Of a stretch of 64,000 bases of DNA, positions 31,273 to 40,320 are shown piece by piece. The stretch comes from Modestobacter sp. VKM Ac-2977. GTDB taxonomy: Bacteria; Actinomycetota; Actinomycetes; Mycobacteriales; Geodermatophilaceae. Position 1 is the first letter of the stretch, and the number at the start of each line of letters is the position of its first letter. Where the stretch lies: positions 186,001 to 250,000 of the forward strand of contig NZ_JAPVBQ010000001.1 of assembly GCF_026968045.1 (NCBI RefSeq), given 5' to 3'. The notes beneath the pieces are model-generated. The model was not told the DNA's origin and ran no database searches. It was given only the letters and a program-made list of their open reading frames with translations. The translations under genes were made by a program, and so were the position numbers.

Positions 31273-34137
31273 GTGCCGCCCACCAAGACCACGAAGTCAG
31301 CCCCCAGCACCGGCGACCGCGCGCCGCGCAAGCGTGCCGCCGCGGCCGGAGGCAAGCCGCTGGTCATCGTGGAGTCGCCGACCAAGGCGAACAAGATCGC
31401 GGGCTATCTCGGCAGCGACTACGTCGTCGAGGCCAGCGTCGGGCACATCCGCGACCTGCCGCGCAACGCCGCCGACGTGCCGGCTGCGCACAAGGGCGAG
31501 TCCTGGGCCCGGCTGGGCGTCGACGTCGACAACGGCTTCGCCCCGCTCTACGTGGTCAGCCCCGACCGCAGGCAGCAGGTGACCCGGCTGAAGCAGCTGG
31601 TCAAGGAAGCGAGCGAGATCTACCTCGCCACCGATGAGGACCGCGAGGGCGAGGCCATCGCCTGGCACCTGATCGACACGCTCAAGCCCACCGTGCCCGT
31701 CCGCCGGATGGTGTTCCACGAGATCACCCGCGAGGCGATCGCCCGCGCCGTGGCGAACCCGCGCGAGCTGGACACCGCGCTGGTCGACGCCCAGGAGACC
31801 CGCCGCATCCTCGACCGGCTCTACGGCTACGAGGTCTCCCCGGTGCTGTGGAAGAAGGTGCTGCCGAAGCTGTCGGCCGGCCGCGTGCAGTCGGTCGCCA
31901 CGCGGATCGTGGTGGAGCGTGAGCGGGCCCGGATGCGGTTCACCGCGGCGGACTACTGGAGCCTCGACGGCCTGTTCGAGGTCACCCAGCAGCGCGCCGG
32001 CGCCGACGCCGGTGAGCCGACGACCCTGCGGGCACGGCTGGTGACCGTGGACGACAGCCGGGTGGCCACCGGCAAGGACTTCGACGCCGACACCGGCTCG
32101 GTCACCAGCAACGTCGTCCACCTCGACGAGGCCGGCGCCCGCGGCCTGGCAGCCCGGCTCGAGGGTCGCGCGGTCACGGTCAGCCGGGTCGACGAGCGGG
32201 ACTACACCCGCAAGCCCTACGCCCCCTTCATCACCTCCAGCCTGCAGATGGAGGCCGGCCGCAAGTTCGGCTGGTCGTCGGCCCAGGTGATGCGGGTGGC
32301 CCAGCGGCTGTACGAGAACGGCCACATCACCTACATGCGGACCGACTCGACCAACCTGTCCAGCGAGGCGATCAGCGCCGCCCGCCGGCAGGCTGCCGAG
32401 CTGTACGGCGACGCCTACGTGCCGGCCGAGCCGCGCCGCTACGCGACGAAGGACAAGGGCGCCCAGGAGGCGCACGAGGCCATCCGTCCCGCCGGTGACT
32501 CCTTCCGCACGCCCGGCCAGTTGGCCGGGCAGCTGGCCCGCGACGAGTTCCGGCTCTACGAGCTCATCTGGCAGCGCACCGTCGCCTCCCAGATGGCCAA
32601 CGCCGTGGGCAAGACGCTGAGCATCCGGCTCGCCGGCAGCTCCAGCACCGGTGAGGCCGTCGAGTTCACCGCGTCAGGCCGCACGATCACCTTCCCGGGG
32701 TTCCTGCGGGCCTACGTCGAGGGCAAGGACGAGGGGTCCGGCAACGACGACGAGGCCGACGACAGCGAGCGCCGGCTGCCCCGGGTGGAGCGCGGTCAGC
32801 AGCTGGACACCCGCGAGCTGGACCCCAAGGGGCACACCACCAGCCCGCCGGCGCGCTACACCGAGCCCAGCCTCACCGCCCGCCTGCAGGAGCTGCGGAT
32901 CGGCCGGCCGTCGACCTACGCGTCGATCATGCAGACCATCCAGGACCGCGGCTACGTCTGGAAGAAGGGCTCGGCGTTGGTGCCGACCTTCATCGCCTTC
33001 GCCGTGGTCAACCTGCTCGAGCAGCACTTCGGTCAGCTCGTCGACTACGACTTCACCGCCCTGCTGGAGGAGGAGCTCGACGAGATCGCCGCCGGCCAGC
33101 TCGGCCGGGTCGACTGGCTCACCGAGTTCTACTTCGGGGGCGAGGGCCAGCACGCCGGCGGCATCGGCGCCTCCGGTGGGCTGAAGTCCGTCATCGGCCA
33201 GCGGCTGGAGGAGATCGACGCCCGCGGCGTCAACTCCATCCCGCTGCGGGCGCTGGCGCCCAACGGCGACCCGGTCGTCGTGCGGGTCGGCCGGTACGGC
33301 CCCTACCTGCAGGCCGGCGGCGAGGACGGCGCCCGGGTGAGCATCCCCGAGGACATCGCGCCCGACGAGCTGACGACCGAGCGGGTCGAGGAGCTGCTGA
33401 ACGCACCCAGCTCGGACCGGGAGCTGGGCACCGACCCGGAGTCCGGGTTCCCGGTGGCGGTGAAGGCCGGCCGCTACGGCCCCTACGTCACCACGCTGGT
33501 GCCCGAGGGCAGCAAGGAGACCCCGCGGACGGCCAGCCTGTTCAAGACCATGACGCCGGAGACGATCACCCTCGAGCAGGCGCTGGAGCTGCTCACCCTG
33601 CCGCGCACGATCGGCGCGGACGCCGAGGGTGCGGAGATCCAGGCGCTCAACGGCCGGTACGGGCCCTACATCAAGAAGGGCACCGACTCCCGCTCGCTGG
33701 AGAGCGAGGACGCGCTCTTCACCATCACCCTCGACGAGGCGCTGGCGATCTTCGCCCAGCCCAAGCAGCGGGGCCGGGCCGCGGCCAAGGCGCCGCTCAA
33801 GGAGCTGGGCGCGGACCCGGTCAGCCAGGGCCAGGTCACGGTGCGCGAGGGCCGCTTCGGCCCCTATGTCACCGACGGCGAGCACAACGCCAGCCTGCGC
33901 AAGGGCGACGAGGTCGAGACGATCACCCTGGAGCGGGCGGCCGAGCTGCTCGCCGACCGCCGTGAGCGGGCGCCGGTGAAGAAGAAGGCGGCCAAGAAGA
34001 CCGCCGCCAAGAAGGCGCCGGCGAAGAAGGCGGCCGCCAAGAAGGCCACGGCGAAGAAGACGACGGCGAAGACGACGGCGGCGAAGACGGCACCGACTGC
34101 GGCCGAGGTCGAGGACAAGGTCCCGGCCGGCAGCTGA
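31273..34137 (+). CDS. topA: DNA topoisomerase I (type IA)
   Basis: 954-aa enzyme. The TOPRIM domain starts VIVESPTKANKIAGYLG and has TDEDREGEA for Mg binding. The active-site Tyr354 lies in YMRTDSTNLS. The C-terminal half holds four GRYGPY/GRFGPY repeats and a tail of KKKAAKKTAAKKAPAKK type from about residue 905, the actinobacterial replacement for zinc fingers. It relaxes negative supercoils. The GTG start follows ACAGGAGTA; a longer upstream frame is noise. Its neighbours tmk and holB follow in the usual actinobacterial order. Confidence 0.96.
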   Translation: MPPTKTTKSAPSTGDRAPRKRAAAAGGKPLVIVESPTKANKIAGYLGSDYVVEASVGHIRDLPRNAADVPAAHKGESWARLGVDVDNGFAPLYVVSPDRRQQVTRLKQLVKEASEIYLATDEDREGEAIAWHLIDTLKPTVPVRRMVFHEITREAIARAVANPRELDTALVDAQETRRILDRLYGYEVSPVLWKKVLPKLSAGRVQSVATRIVVERERARMRFTAADYWSLDGLFEVTQQRAGADAGEPTTLRARLVTVDDSRVATGKDFDADTGSVTSNVVHLDEAGARGLAARLEGRAVTVSRVDERDYTRKPYAPFITSSLQMEAGRKFGWSSAQVMRVAQRLYENGHITYMRTDSTNLSSEAISAARRQAAELYGDAYVPAEPRRYATKDKGAQEAHEAIRPAGDSFRTPGQLAGQLARDEFRLYELIWQRTVASQMANAVGKTLSIRLAGSSSTGEAVEFTASGRTITFPGFLRAYVEGKDEGSGNDDEADDSERRLPRVERGQQLDTRELDPKGHTTSPPARYTEPSLTARLQELRIGRPSTYASIMQTIQDRGYVWKKGSALVPTFIAFAVVNLLEQHFGQLVDYDFTALLEEELDEIAAGQLGRVDWLTEFYFGGEGQHAGGIGASGGLKSVIGQRLEEIDARGVNSIPLRALAPNGDPVVVRVGRYGPYLQAGGEDGARVSIPEDIAPDELTTERVEELLNAPSSDRELGTDPESGFPVAVKAGRYGPYVTTLVPEGSKETPRTASLFKTMTPETITLEQALELLTLPRTIGADAEGAEIQALNGRYGPYIKKGTDSRSLESEDALFTITLDEALAIFAQPKQRGRAAAKAPLKELGADPVSQGQVTVREGRFGPYVTDGEHNASLRKGDEVETITLERAAELLADRRERAPVKKKAAKKTAAKKAPAKKAAAKKATAKKTTAKTTAAKTAPTAAEVEDKVPAGS

Positions 34138-34163
34138 GGGCCGAGGTCGGACGGAGGGCGCGG

Positions 34164-34907
34164 GTGGACGGCTGGGAGCAGCGGCGGACGTCGTTCGGCG
34201 CGGTCGCGGCCGACTACGCCGCCCTCCGGCCGACCTACCCGGCCGACGTGATCGGGTTCCTGCTCGGCGACGCCCCGCGCCGGGTGCTCGACCTCGGTGC
34301 GGGCACCGGCCTGCTCACCGACCGCCTGGTGGCCGCCGGGCACGAGGTGGTCGCCGTCGACCTGTCCGGGGAGATGCTGGCCCACCTGCGGGAGCGACTG
34401 CCCCAGGTGCGTGCGGCCACCGGGGGAGCGGAGTCGATCCCACTGCCCGACTCCGACGTGGACGCCGTCGTCGCCGGGCAGGCCGCGCACTGGTTCGACG
34501 TCGTCCCCGCGGCTGCCGAGCTGCGCCGGGTGCTCCGGCCGGGCGGGGTGGTCGGCCTGGTCTGGAACACCCGGGACGAGCGGGTCCCGTGGGTACGCGA
34601 CCTCGGTGAGCTGCTCGCCGACGAGGCCCGGGACCACGAGGCCGACCAGACGGTGGTGGACCGGTTCGCTGCCGAGCTGCCCGCCGAGGTGGCGGTGGTC
34701 GACTCCGCCGTCGCGCAGCGGGTGACCCCCGAGCAGGTCGTCGCCGGCATCGGCACCCGCAGCTACGTGGCGATGATGGACGGCGCCCGGCGGGCGGAGT
34801 TCCTCGGCCAGGTGTGGGAGCTGCTGGCCACCCACCCCGACACCCGGGGAGCCGCGCAGCTCGAGCTGCCGTACACGACCCGGGCGTACCGGCTCACCCC
34901 CCGCTGA
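34164..34907 (+). CDS. Class I SAM-dependent methyltransferase
   Basis: 247-aa protein. Motif I is VLDLGAGTGLLTDRL, followed by VVAVDLSGEML, and IPLPDSDVDAVVAGQAAHWF is the post-motif II region typical of methyltransferase family 11/25 proteins. GTG start preceded by CGGAGGG. The substrate is unknown; small-molecule methylation of the Rv2258/SCO type is likely. It stands between topA and the tmk fusion. Confidence 0.88.
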   Translation: MDGWEQRRTSFGAVAADYAALRPTYPADVIGFLLGDAPRRVLDLGAGTGLLTDRLVAAGHEVVAVDLSGEMLAHLRERLPQVRAATGGAESIPLPDSDVDAVVAGQAAHWFDVVPAAAELRRVLRPGGVVGLVWNTRDERVPWVRDLGELLADEARDHEADQTVVDRFAAELPAEVAVVDSAVAQRVTPEQVVAGIGTRSYVAMMDGARRAEFLGQVWELLATHPDTRGAAQLELPYTTRAYRLTPR

Positions 34908-34985
34908 GCCCGGTCGCCTGCCCCGGTCGGGCGCCTGGCCCGGACGAGTGGGAATCGCCCGGACTCGTCGGTCCCGACCGGTACG

Positions 34986-37424
34986 GTGACCGGGCCGAGG
35001 CCACGACACGGCCACGTCCCGCGGCGCTCCGGTGCCGCCACACCCCGGGGGTCTTCGATCAGCTCCGACCCGACGGGCCGCCCGTCCCCGGGCGGCTCGT
35101 CCGATGCGACACCGGCGGCCGACGGGAGCCCCACGCCGTCCGGCGTCGTGCCCGGCTCGGACGGTGTCGACGACGGCGGTCCCGGAAGGGCACCGGCTGC
35201 AGTGCCCCCGGACGGGCTCCCGGCGGCCGGCGCACCCACCCCGGACAGCGTCGGAGTGCCGCTGCTCGAGCCGCAGGACGATGCGCCGGGTGTCGACCGG
35301 TCCGGTGCGGACGAGGAGGAGCACCCCGGCGCCGGAGCGGTCGGTCAGGTCGCGAAGATCCGCGCGGTGCTGCGGGTGCGCGACTTCCGCAAGCTGTGGC
35401 TGTCCATGTCGCTGTCCAGCTTCGGCGACTGGCTCGGGCTGCTGGCGATCACCGCGACCGCCACCACGCTGGTCGACGGCTACATGGCCAGCAACCTGGC
35501 CCTCAGCGGCGTCCTGCTCTTCCGGCTGCTGCCGGCGCTCGTGCTCGGGCCGCTGGCCGGGGTCTTCGCCGACCGGTTCGACCGACGCAAGACGATGGTG
35601 CTCACCGACCTCTTCCGGTTCGGTCTCTTCGCCTCCATCCCGCTGGTCGACAACCTGATCTGGCTGTTCATCGCGCAGTTCCTCATCGAGGTGATCAGCC
35701 TCTTCTGGACCCCGGCCAAGGACGCCGCCGTCCCGAACATGCTCCGCAAGGACCAGTTGGAGCCGGCCAACCAGCTGTCCCTGATCACCACCTACGGGAT
35801 CACCCCGGTGCTCGCCGGTGGCGTCTACGCGGTGCTCAACACCTCCGGGGGCCGGCTGAGCCAGCTGCTGCCCGGCATGGACCAGATCGCCCTCGCGCTC
35901 TACCTGAACGCGCTGACCTTCCTGGTCGCGGCCGTCGTGATCTGGAACCTGCCCTCGATCAGCGGTCGCCGGGCCGCCCGGCCCGAGGCGCCGCAGGAGA
36001 GCTTCCTCGGCTCGCTGAAGGCGGGCTTCTCCTTCGCCGGGCACACCCGCCTGGTCCGCGGGCTGATCCTCGGGATCACCGGGGCCTTCGCCGCTGCCGG
36101 CGCGATCATCGCGACCGGGCAGTTCTACGTGAACGACCTCGGTGGGGGGCAGGCGGCCTACGGGCTGCTGTTCGGGGCGGTCTTCGTCGGCCTCGGCCTG
36201 GGCATCGGCCTGGGCCCCAGCATCGCCCACGACCTCGCCCGGGAGCGGATCTTCGGGGTGGCCATCGTCGGCGCCGGGATCGCCGTGCTGTTCATGTCGT
36301 GGATCGCCACGTTGTGGGTGGCGCTGCTGCTGGTCGTGCTGATGGGCTTCTTCGCCGGCATCGCCTACCTGGCCGGCTTCACCCTGCTCGGGACGGAGGT
36401 CGACGACGCGATCCGCGGCCGCACGTTCGCCATCGTCCAGTCCCTCGTCCGCGCCTCGCTGATCCTCTCCCTCGCGACGGTGCCGATCGGTGTGGGCGTG
36501 ATCGGCCAGAACCAGGTCGACGTCGGCGTCCTGACCCTGGCGGTCACCGGGGAGCGGGTCATGCTGTTCGTCGCCGGCCTGCTGGCCGTCGGCGTCGGCG
36601 TGGTCGCCTACCGGCAGATGGACGACGGCCGGCCGGTGCCGCTGCTGGCCGACGTCGTCACCGCCCTGCGCCGGGACACCACCGCGCGGCGCCGACTGGC
36701 CGGCGGCGGGGTGTTCATCGCCTTCGAGGGCGGCGAGGGGGCGGGCAAGTCGACGCAGGTGCGCCGCCTGCAGGAGTGGCTGACCGGGGAGGGCCTGGTC
36801 GCCCGGACCACCCGCGAACCGGGCGGGACGGCGCTGGGCGGGAAGGTCCGGGCGCTCCTGCTGGACCCGGCCAGTGCCGGGCTGTCGCCGCGGGCGGAGG
36901 CCCTGATGTACGCCGCCGACCGCGCGCAGCACGTGCACGACGTCCTCCGCCCGGCACTGGACGCCGGCGAGGTGGTGATCACCGACCGGTTCGTGGACAG
37001 CTCGCTGGCCTACCAGGGCGCCGGGCGCACGATCCCGATGGACGACGTCCGCTCGATCTCCCGCTGGGCCACCCAGGGGTTGCGGCCGGAGCTCACCCTG
37101 CTCCTGGACCTGCCGCCCGAGGTCGGCCTGGCCCGGGCCCGCGGGCGGGCCGCGGCAGACCGGCTGGAGTCGGAGTCGCTGGACTTCCACCAGCGGGTCC
37201 GCCGCACGTTCCTCGCCCTGGCCGAGGCCGAGCCCGACCGCTACCTGGTGCTCGACGCCCGCCGGCCGCCGGAGGAGATCGCCGCCGCCATCCGCACCCG
37301 GGTGAGCGTGCTGCTGGAGGGCCTGCCGCTGCAGCAGCTCACGGCCGACGTCCCGGTGCCGCACAGCCGCCGCGGCGGCGACCACGTCGTCCAGACCGGG
37401 TCGACGCCGGACCTGCACCCCTGA
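34986..37424 (+). CDS. tmk: MFS transporter - thymidylate kinase fusion
   Basis: 812-aa two-domain protein. Residues 1-115 are Pro/Ser/Asp-rich and disordered. About 120-550 form a 12-helix MFS domain (VFADRFDRRKTM after helix 2). About 575-785 form a dTMP kinase with P-loop FIAFEGGEGAGKST, DRFVDSSLAYQG and TREPGGTALG. The kinase makes dTDP from dTMP. This fusion is known in several actinobacteria from memory; why it is fused to a transporter is unclear. No separate tmk is in the window. GTG start; a start at about codon 115 would lose only the disordered leader. Confidence 0.9.
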   Translation: MTGPRPRHGHVPRRSGAATPRGSSISSDPTGRPSPGGSSDATPAADGSPTPSGVVPGSDGVDDGGPGRAPAAVPPDGLPAAGAPTPDSVGVPLLEPQDDAPGVDRSGADEEEHPGAGAVGQVAKIRAVLRVRDFRKLWLSMSLSSFGDWLGLLAITATATTLVDGYMASNLALSGVLLFRLLPALVLGPLAGVFADRFDRRKTMVLTDLFRFGLFASIPLVDNLIWLFIAQFLIEVISLFWTPAKDAAVPNMLRKDQLEPANQLSLITTYGITPVLAGGVYAVLNTSGGRLSQLLPGMDQIALALYLNALTFLVAAVVIWNLPSISGRRAARPEAPQESFLGSLKAGFSFAGHTRLVRGLILGITGAFAAAGAIIATGQFYVNDLGGGQAAYGLLFGAVFVGLGLGIGLGPSIAHDLARERIFGVAIVGAGIAVLFMSWIATLWVALLLVVLMGFFAGIAYLAGFTLLGTEVDDAIRGRTFAIVQSLVRASLILSLATVPIGVGVIGQNQVDVGVLTLAVTGERVMLFVAGLLAVGVGVVAYRQMDDGRPVPLLADVVTALRRDTTARRRLAGGGVFIAFEGGEGAGKSTQVRRLQEWLTGEGLVARTTREPGGTALGGKVRALLLDPASAGLSPRAEALMYAADRAQHVHDVLRPALDAGEVVITDRFVDSSLAYQGAGRTIPMDDVRSISRWATQGLRPELTLLLDLPPEVGLARARGRAAADRLESESLDFHQRVRRTFLALAEAEPDRYLVLDARRPPEEIAAAIRTRVSVLLEGLPLQQLTADVPVPHSRRGGDHVVQTGSTPDLHP

Positions 37425-37479
37425 AGGACCCGTCCGACGCACGGGGCGGGGCCGGGAGCGAGTGAGGGAGGATGACCAG

Positions 37480-38658
37480 GTGACGGTCGCTGGGGTGTGG
37501 GCCGACGTGGTGGGCCAGCCGACGGTGGTGGCCGAGCTGCAGGCCGCGGTGGCCCAGCCGGGGGCGATGACCCACGCCTGGCTCTTCACCGGACCGCCGG
37601 GATCCGGGCGCTCGGTCGCCGCCCGTGCCTTCGCCGCTGCCCTGCAGTGCCCGGCCGGCGGCGACGGCACCTGCCACGCCTGCCGGACCGTGCTGGCCGG
37701 CAGCCATGCCGACGTGCACCGCGTCGTCCCCGAGGGGCTGTCCATCGGGGTCGCCGAGGTGCGGCAGATCGTCCGGACCGCAGGCCGGGCGCCGTCCCAG
37801 GGCCGCTGGCAGATCGTGGTGGTCGAGGACGCCGACCGGATGACCGAGCAGGCCTCCAACACCGTGCTGAAGATGCTGGAGGAGCCGCCGCCGCGGACGG
37901 TCTTCCTGCTCTGCGCGCCTTCGCTGCACCCCGACGACGTGCCGGTCACCATCCGCTCCCGCTGCCGGGTGGTGGCGCTGCGCACCCCGCGGATCGACGC
38001 GGTCACCGAGGTGCTGGTCCGCCGGGACGGCATCGACCCGGCCCTCGCCGCCTGGTCAGCGGCGGCCGCCGGCGGGCACGTCGGGCGGGCCAGGCACCTG
38101 GCGCAGGACGAGTCGGCCCGGCTGGCGCGCAAGGCGGTGCTGGACATCCCGCTGTCGCTGGTCTCGCTCGCGGCCTGCCTGCACGCCGCCGACGACCTGG
38201 TCGGGACGGCCAAGGACGAGTCGGACAAGACCGTCGCCGAGGTCGACGCGGTCGAGACCGACGCCGTCAAGGCCAGCCTGGGTGTGGGCGCGCGCGGGCC
38301 GGGGGTCGCTGCCGCCAGTCGCGGGGCCGGTCAGCTCAAGGAGCTGGAGACACGGCAGAAGCGGCGGGCCACCCGGATCGGCCGGGACTCCCTGGACCGG
38401 GCGCTGGTCGACCTGGCGGCGCTCTACCGGGACGCGCTGGTGATCAGCTCGACGAGCGGCGCGGCCGGGGAGCTGACGTTGCCGCTGGCCCACCCGGACC
38501 GCCGGGCCGACGCGGTGGAGCTGGCCCGCCGGATCGGCGCCGAGGGGGCGCTGCGCCGGATCGACGCGGTGCTGGCCGCGCGCACCGCCCTGGAGCAGAA
38601 CGTGAAGCCGCAGATCGCCGTCGAGGCGCTGACCGTCGCCCTCCGCCTGCCCGCCTGA
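37480..38658 (+). CDS. holB: DNA polymerase III delta' subunit
   Basis: 392-aa AAA+ clamp-loader subunit. FTGPPGSGRSVAARAFA is the nucleotide-binding loop, with Arg replacing the usual Lys as expected for non-hydrolysing delta'. CPAGGDGTCHACRT supplies zinc cysteines and TIRSRCRVVAL is the SRC motif. GTG at 37480 was chosen because GGGAGGA lies seven bases upstream; a GTG 18 bases earlier contains that site. It belongs to the replicative clamp loader. Confidence 0.92.
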   Translation: MTVAGVWADVVGQPTVVAELQAAVAQPGAMTHAWLFTGPPGSGRSVAARAFAAALQCPAGGDGTCHACRTVLAGSHADVHRVVPEGLSIGVAEVRQIVRTAGRAPSQGRWQIVVVEDADRMTEQASNTVLKMLEEPPPRTVFLLCAPSLHPDDVPVTIRSRCRVVALRTPRIDAVTEVLVRRDGIDPALAAWSAAAAGGHVGRARHLAQDESARLARKAVLDIPLSLVSLAACLHAADDLVGTAKDESDKTVAEVDAVETDAVKASLGVGARGPGVAAASRGAGQLKELETRQKRRATRIGRDSLDRALVDLAALYRDALVISSTSGAAGELTLPLAHPDRRADAVELARRIGAEGALRRIDAVLAARTALEQNVKPQIAVEALTVALRLPA

Positions 38659-38729
38659 GCCGCCCCGCCACCCTGGCGGGGGTGTCGCAGGAGGGGGGTG
38701 GCGGTGCCGTAAGCTCACTCGCGCAGTCC

Positions 38730-38802
38730 GCCGCCTTAGCTCAGTCGGTAGAGCGTCTCACTCGTAATGAGAAGGTCGTCGGTTCGATTCCGACAGGCGG
38801 CT
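38730..38802 (+). tRNA. tRNA-Thr (anticodon CGT)
   Basis: Acceptor GCCGCCT pairs with AGGCGGC, the D arm is GCTC/GAGC, the anticodon stem is TCTCA/TGAGA around loop CTCGTAA, and the T arm is GTCGG/CCGAC with TTCGATT. Anticodon CGT at 38763-38765 reads ACG threonine. CCA is not encoded. The 3' half from 38761 is duplicated at 43761, showing it as the attachment site of an integrated element; the intact copy is the left one. Confidence 0.96.
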
Positions 38803-38803
38803 C
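38761..38803 (+). repeat. attL: left 43-bp direct repeat (inside tRNA-Thr)
   Basis: Begins CTCGTAATGAGAAGGTCGTC in the anticodon loop and ends one base past the tRNA. Identical to 43761-43803; the flanking bases differ on both sides. Confidence 0.93.
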
Positions 38804-39176
38804 GCATCTGACCAGCGTATTCGCCGTCTGTCAGCTCGAGCAAGGGCCCGTTCTGGGCCGACTGGGCACGGAATGGGCACGGGACCGTTCGGGGTCACCG
38901 TCCGAGCTGGACTGTGGCCACGCGCAGTCGGCCTTGCGCGAGAGCCCTCGGGAACCGTCGGAGCGAGCGGTGACACCGCCAGGGGTCCGTTCGGTCGTCG
39001 GTCACGGCAGCCCGCTCGCCCGCTCGGTCTCAGTGGTGGGCTGACGTCGGCGCCCGTCGCGACTCTTGAGCCACTGGGCAAATCCGGCGCTATGCGTCTA
39101 CCTCCAGTCGGAGCGTCGCTGGCCCTCGTCGCGCCGTGTATCCACGGGCGCCCGACCTGGGTAATATTGAGTACGT
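38804..39176. other. Gene-free left end of the element, with a -10-like box
   Basis: No convincing gene is visible in these 373 bases. GTAATATTGAG at 39161-39171 holds a TAATAT -10 box nine bases before the GTG of the next gene, consistent with a leaderless transcript for the cargo operon. A matching -35 is not clear. Confidence 0.5.
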
Positions 39177-39959
39177 GTGGTCTACAGGCAGGCGGAACGC
39201 TCAGTGACTGCCCCCGGGCAGAGTCATAGGTACGCCAACCCACCCATCGAGGAGGGGTTGTGTCAGATCACGTTCGCTCAGCCGCTTCCTTGGTCTGTAG
39301 CGACGCCTGGCCGCCTGCATGAAGCACTCAAGGGTGCGTATCCAGCGGAGCCTGAGGCGCAGGATCAAGTAGCGGCCTCACTGCAATTGCCTCCGAACGA
39401 GACTGGTCCGACGTTCGCGTTCAATCGAGGCCCGCAGCGCTTCGTTTTCAAGGACGAGTCCGGAACGCGACTCCTGATAGCTAGTTCGCATACCTTGAGC
39501 GTTAACAGTCTCCGTCCCTATGAGGGATGGGACCGCTTGCGCGTTCGACTCCGAGAAGCTCTGGAGACGGTTACTCGGGTCACTGGTGTACAACCGGTGG
39601 GGGAAGTGAGTCTTCGCTATATCAATCGAATAGTTGTCCGCGAGCCGCGCTTTGACTCCGACACCTATTTCCGCCTTCGAGTCCGCACTGCAGAGGACGG
39701 CAAAGCTAGCTTTGTGGGCTTCTTGCACCGCGTCGAGTCTGTGTTGACCGACGGAGTGACTAACGTGACCTCCACATTTGCGACGATCGACGCCCCTCCA
39801 GAAGAGAACGCGTTTCTCCTGGATCTTGATTTCCGGCGACCCATCCTGGGACTGGCCGATGCTGCGTCGATTCTTGAGATCGCGGATGAACTCAAAGTGA
39901 GAGAAAATGCAGAGTTCGAGAGCTCGATTACGGACGCGACAAGGGAGTTGTTCCGATGA
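39177..39959 (+). CDS. TIGR04255-family protein, first gene of island cargo operon
   Basis: 260-aa soluble protein. YANPPIEEGLCQITF near residue 20 followed by LPW and TPGRLHEALKGAYP is the start signature of the sporadically distributed TIGR04255 family, and VGEVSLRYINRIVV mid-protein is also typical. Function is unknown for the family. The GTG start is nine bases after a TAATAT box; a GTG 27 bases later is an alternative. Codon use is less GC-biased than flanking genes, indicating transfer. Its stop overlaps the next ATG. Confidence 0.78.
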   Translation: MVYRQAERSVTAPGQSHRYANPPIEEGLCQITFAQPLPWSVATPGRLHEALKGAYPAEPEAQDQVAASLQLPPNETGPTFAFNRGPQRFVFKDESGTRLLIASSHTLSVNSLRPYEGWDRLRVRLREALETVTRVTGVQPVGEVSLRYINRIVVREPRFDSDTYFRLRVRTAEDGKASFVGFLHRVESVLTDGVTNVTSTFATIDAPPEENAFLLDLDFRRPILGLADAASILEIADELKVRENAEFESSITDATRELFR

Positions 39960-40312
39960 GTCAGGTGACGCAACGTCAAGGGTCGGTGAGCGACTACATT
40001 CTGGCGTCGGTAGGTTTCGTACCGCGGCTCCTTGGTATGCCGAGCGCGCTGGGGTCGGGTGAACGGCACCATGGGGAGACCCTTGTTTATAGACGAGATC
40101 TGTTGCGCCGCGTTGAGTGCCACCTCGCTGACATCAACTATGTAATTGATGGCCTTGTCGAGTCGTCGGTACTCGCAGACATAATATTTGTTGAGGGCCC
40201 TGACCACGAGCCCTACGCCGACGCGTATACGTGGGAACCAGTCGAGCTAGAGCTGTCTGAGACGACTGTGGGCGACGCCGTTGCTGACGAGGCCCCAGAA
40301 ATCTGGCGCTGA
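39956..40312 (+). CDS. Hypothetical 118-aa protein, second gene of island cargo operon
   Basis: No family recognised. The N-terminus is MSQVTQRQGSVSDYILASVG, the middle has YRRDLLRRVECHLADINYVI, and the C-terminal 30 residues are acidic (ELELSETTVGDAVADEAPEI). No signal peptide or membrane helix is seen. The ATG overlaps the TIGR04255 stop (ATGA), implying coupled expression and perhaps a complex. It could be a small bridging or regulatory subunit; this is inference. Confidence 0.75.
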   Translation: MSQVTQRQGSVSDYILASVGFVPRLLGMPSALGSGERHHGETLVYRRDLLRRVECHLADINYVIDGLVESSVLADIIFVEGPDHEPYADAYTWEPVELELSETTVGDAVADEAPEIWR

Positions 40313-40320
40313 GGCTGCAA

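Noticed and set aside
33864-38270. A 1468-codon open frame antisense to topA, tmk and holB
   Set aside because: Low-complexity Gly/Pro/Arg/Gln composition and full overlap with strong genes.
38873-39229. Possible 118-aa gene at the left end of the element
   Set aside because: No family features, no ribosome-binding site, and it overlaps the better supported TIGR04255 gene.
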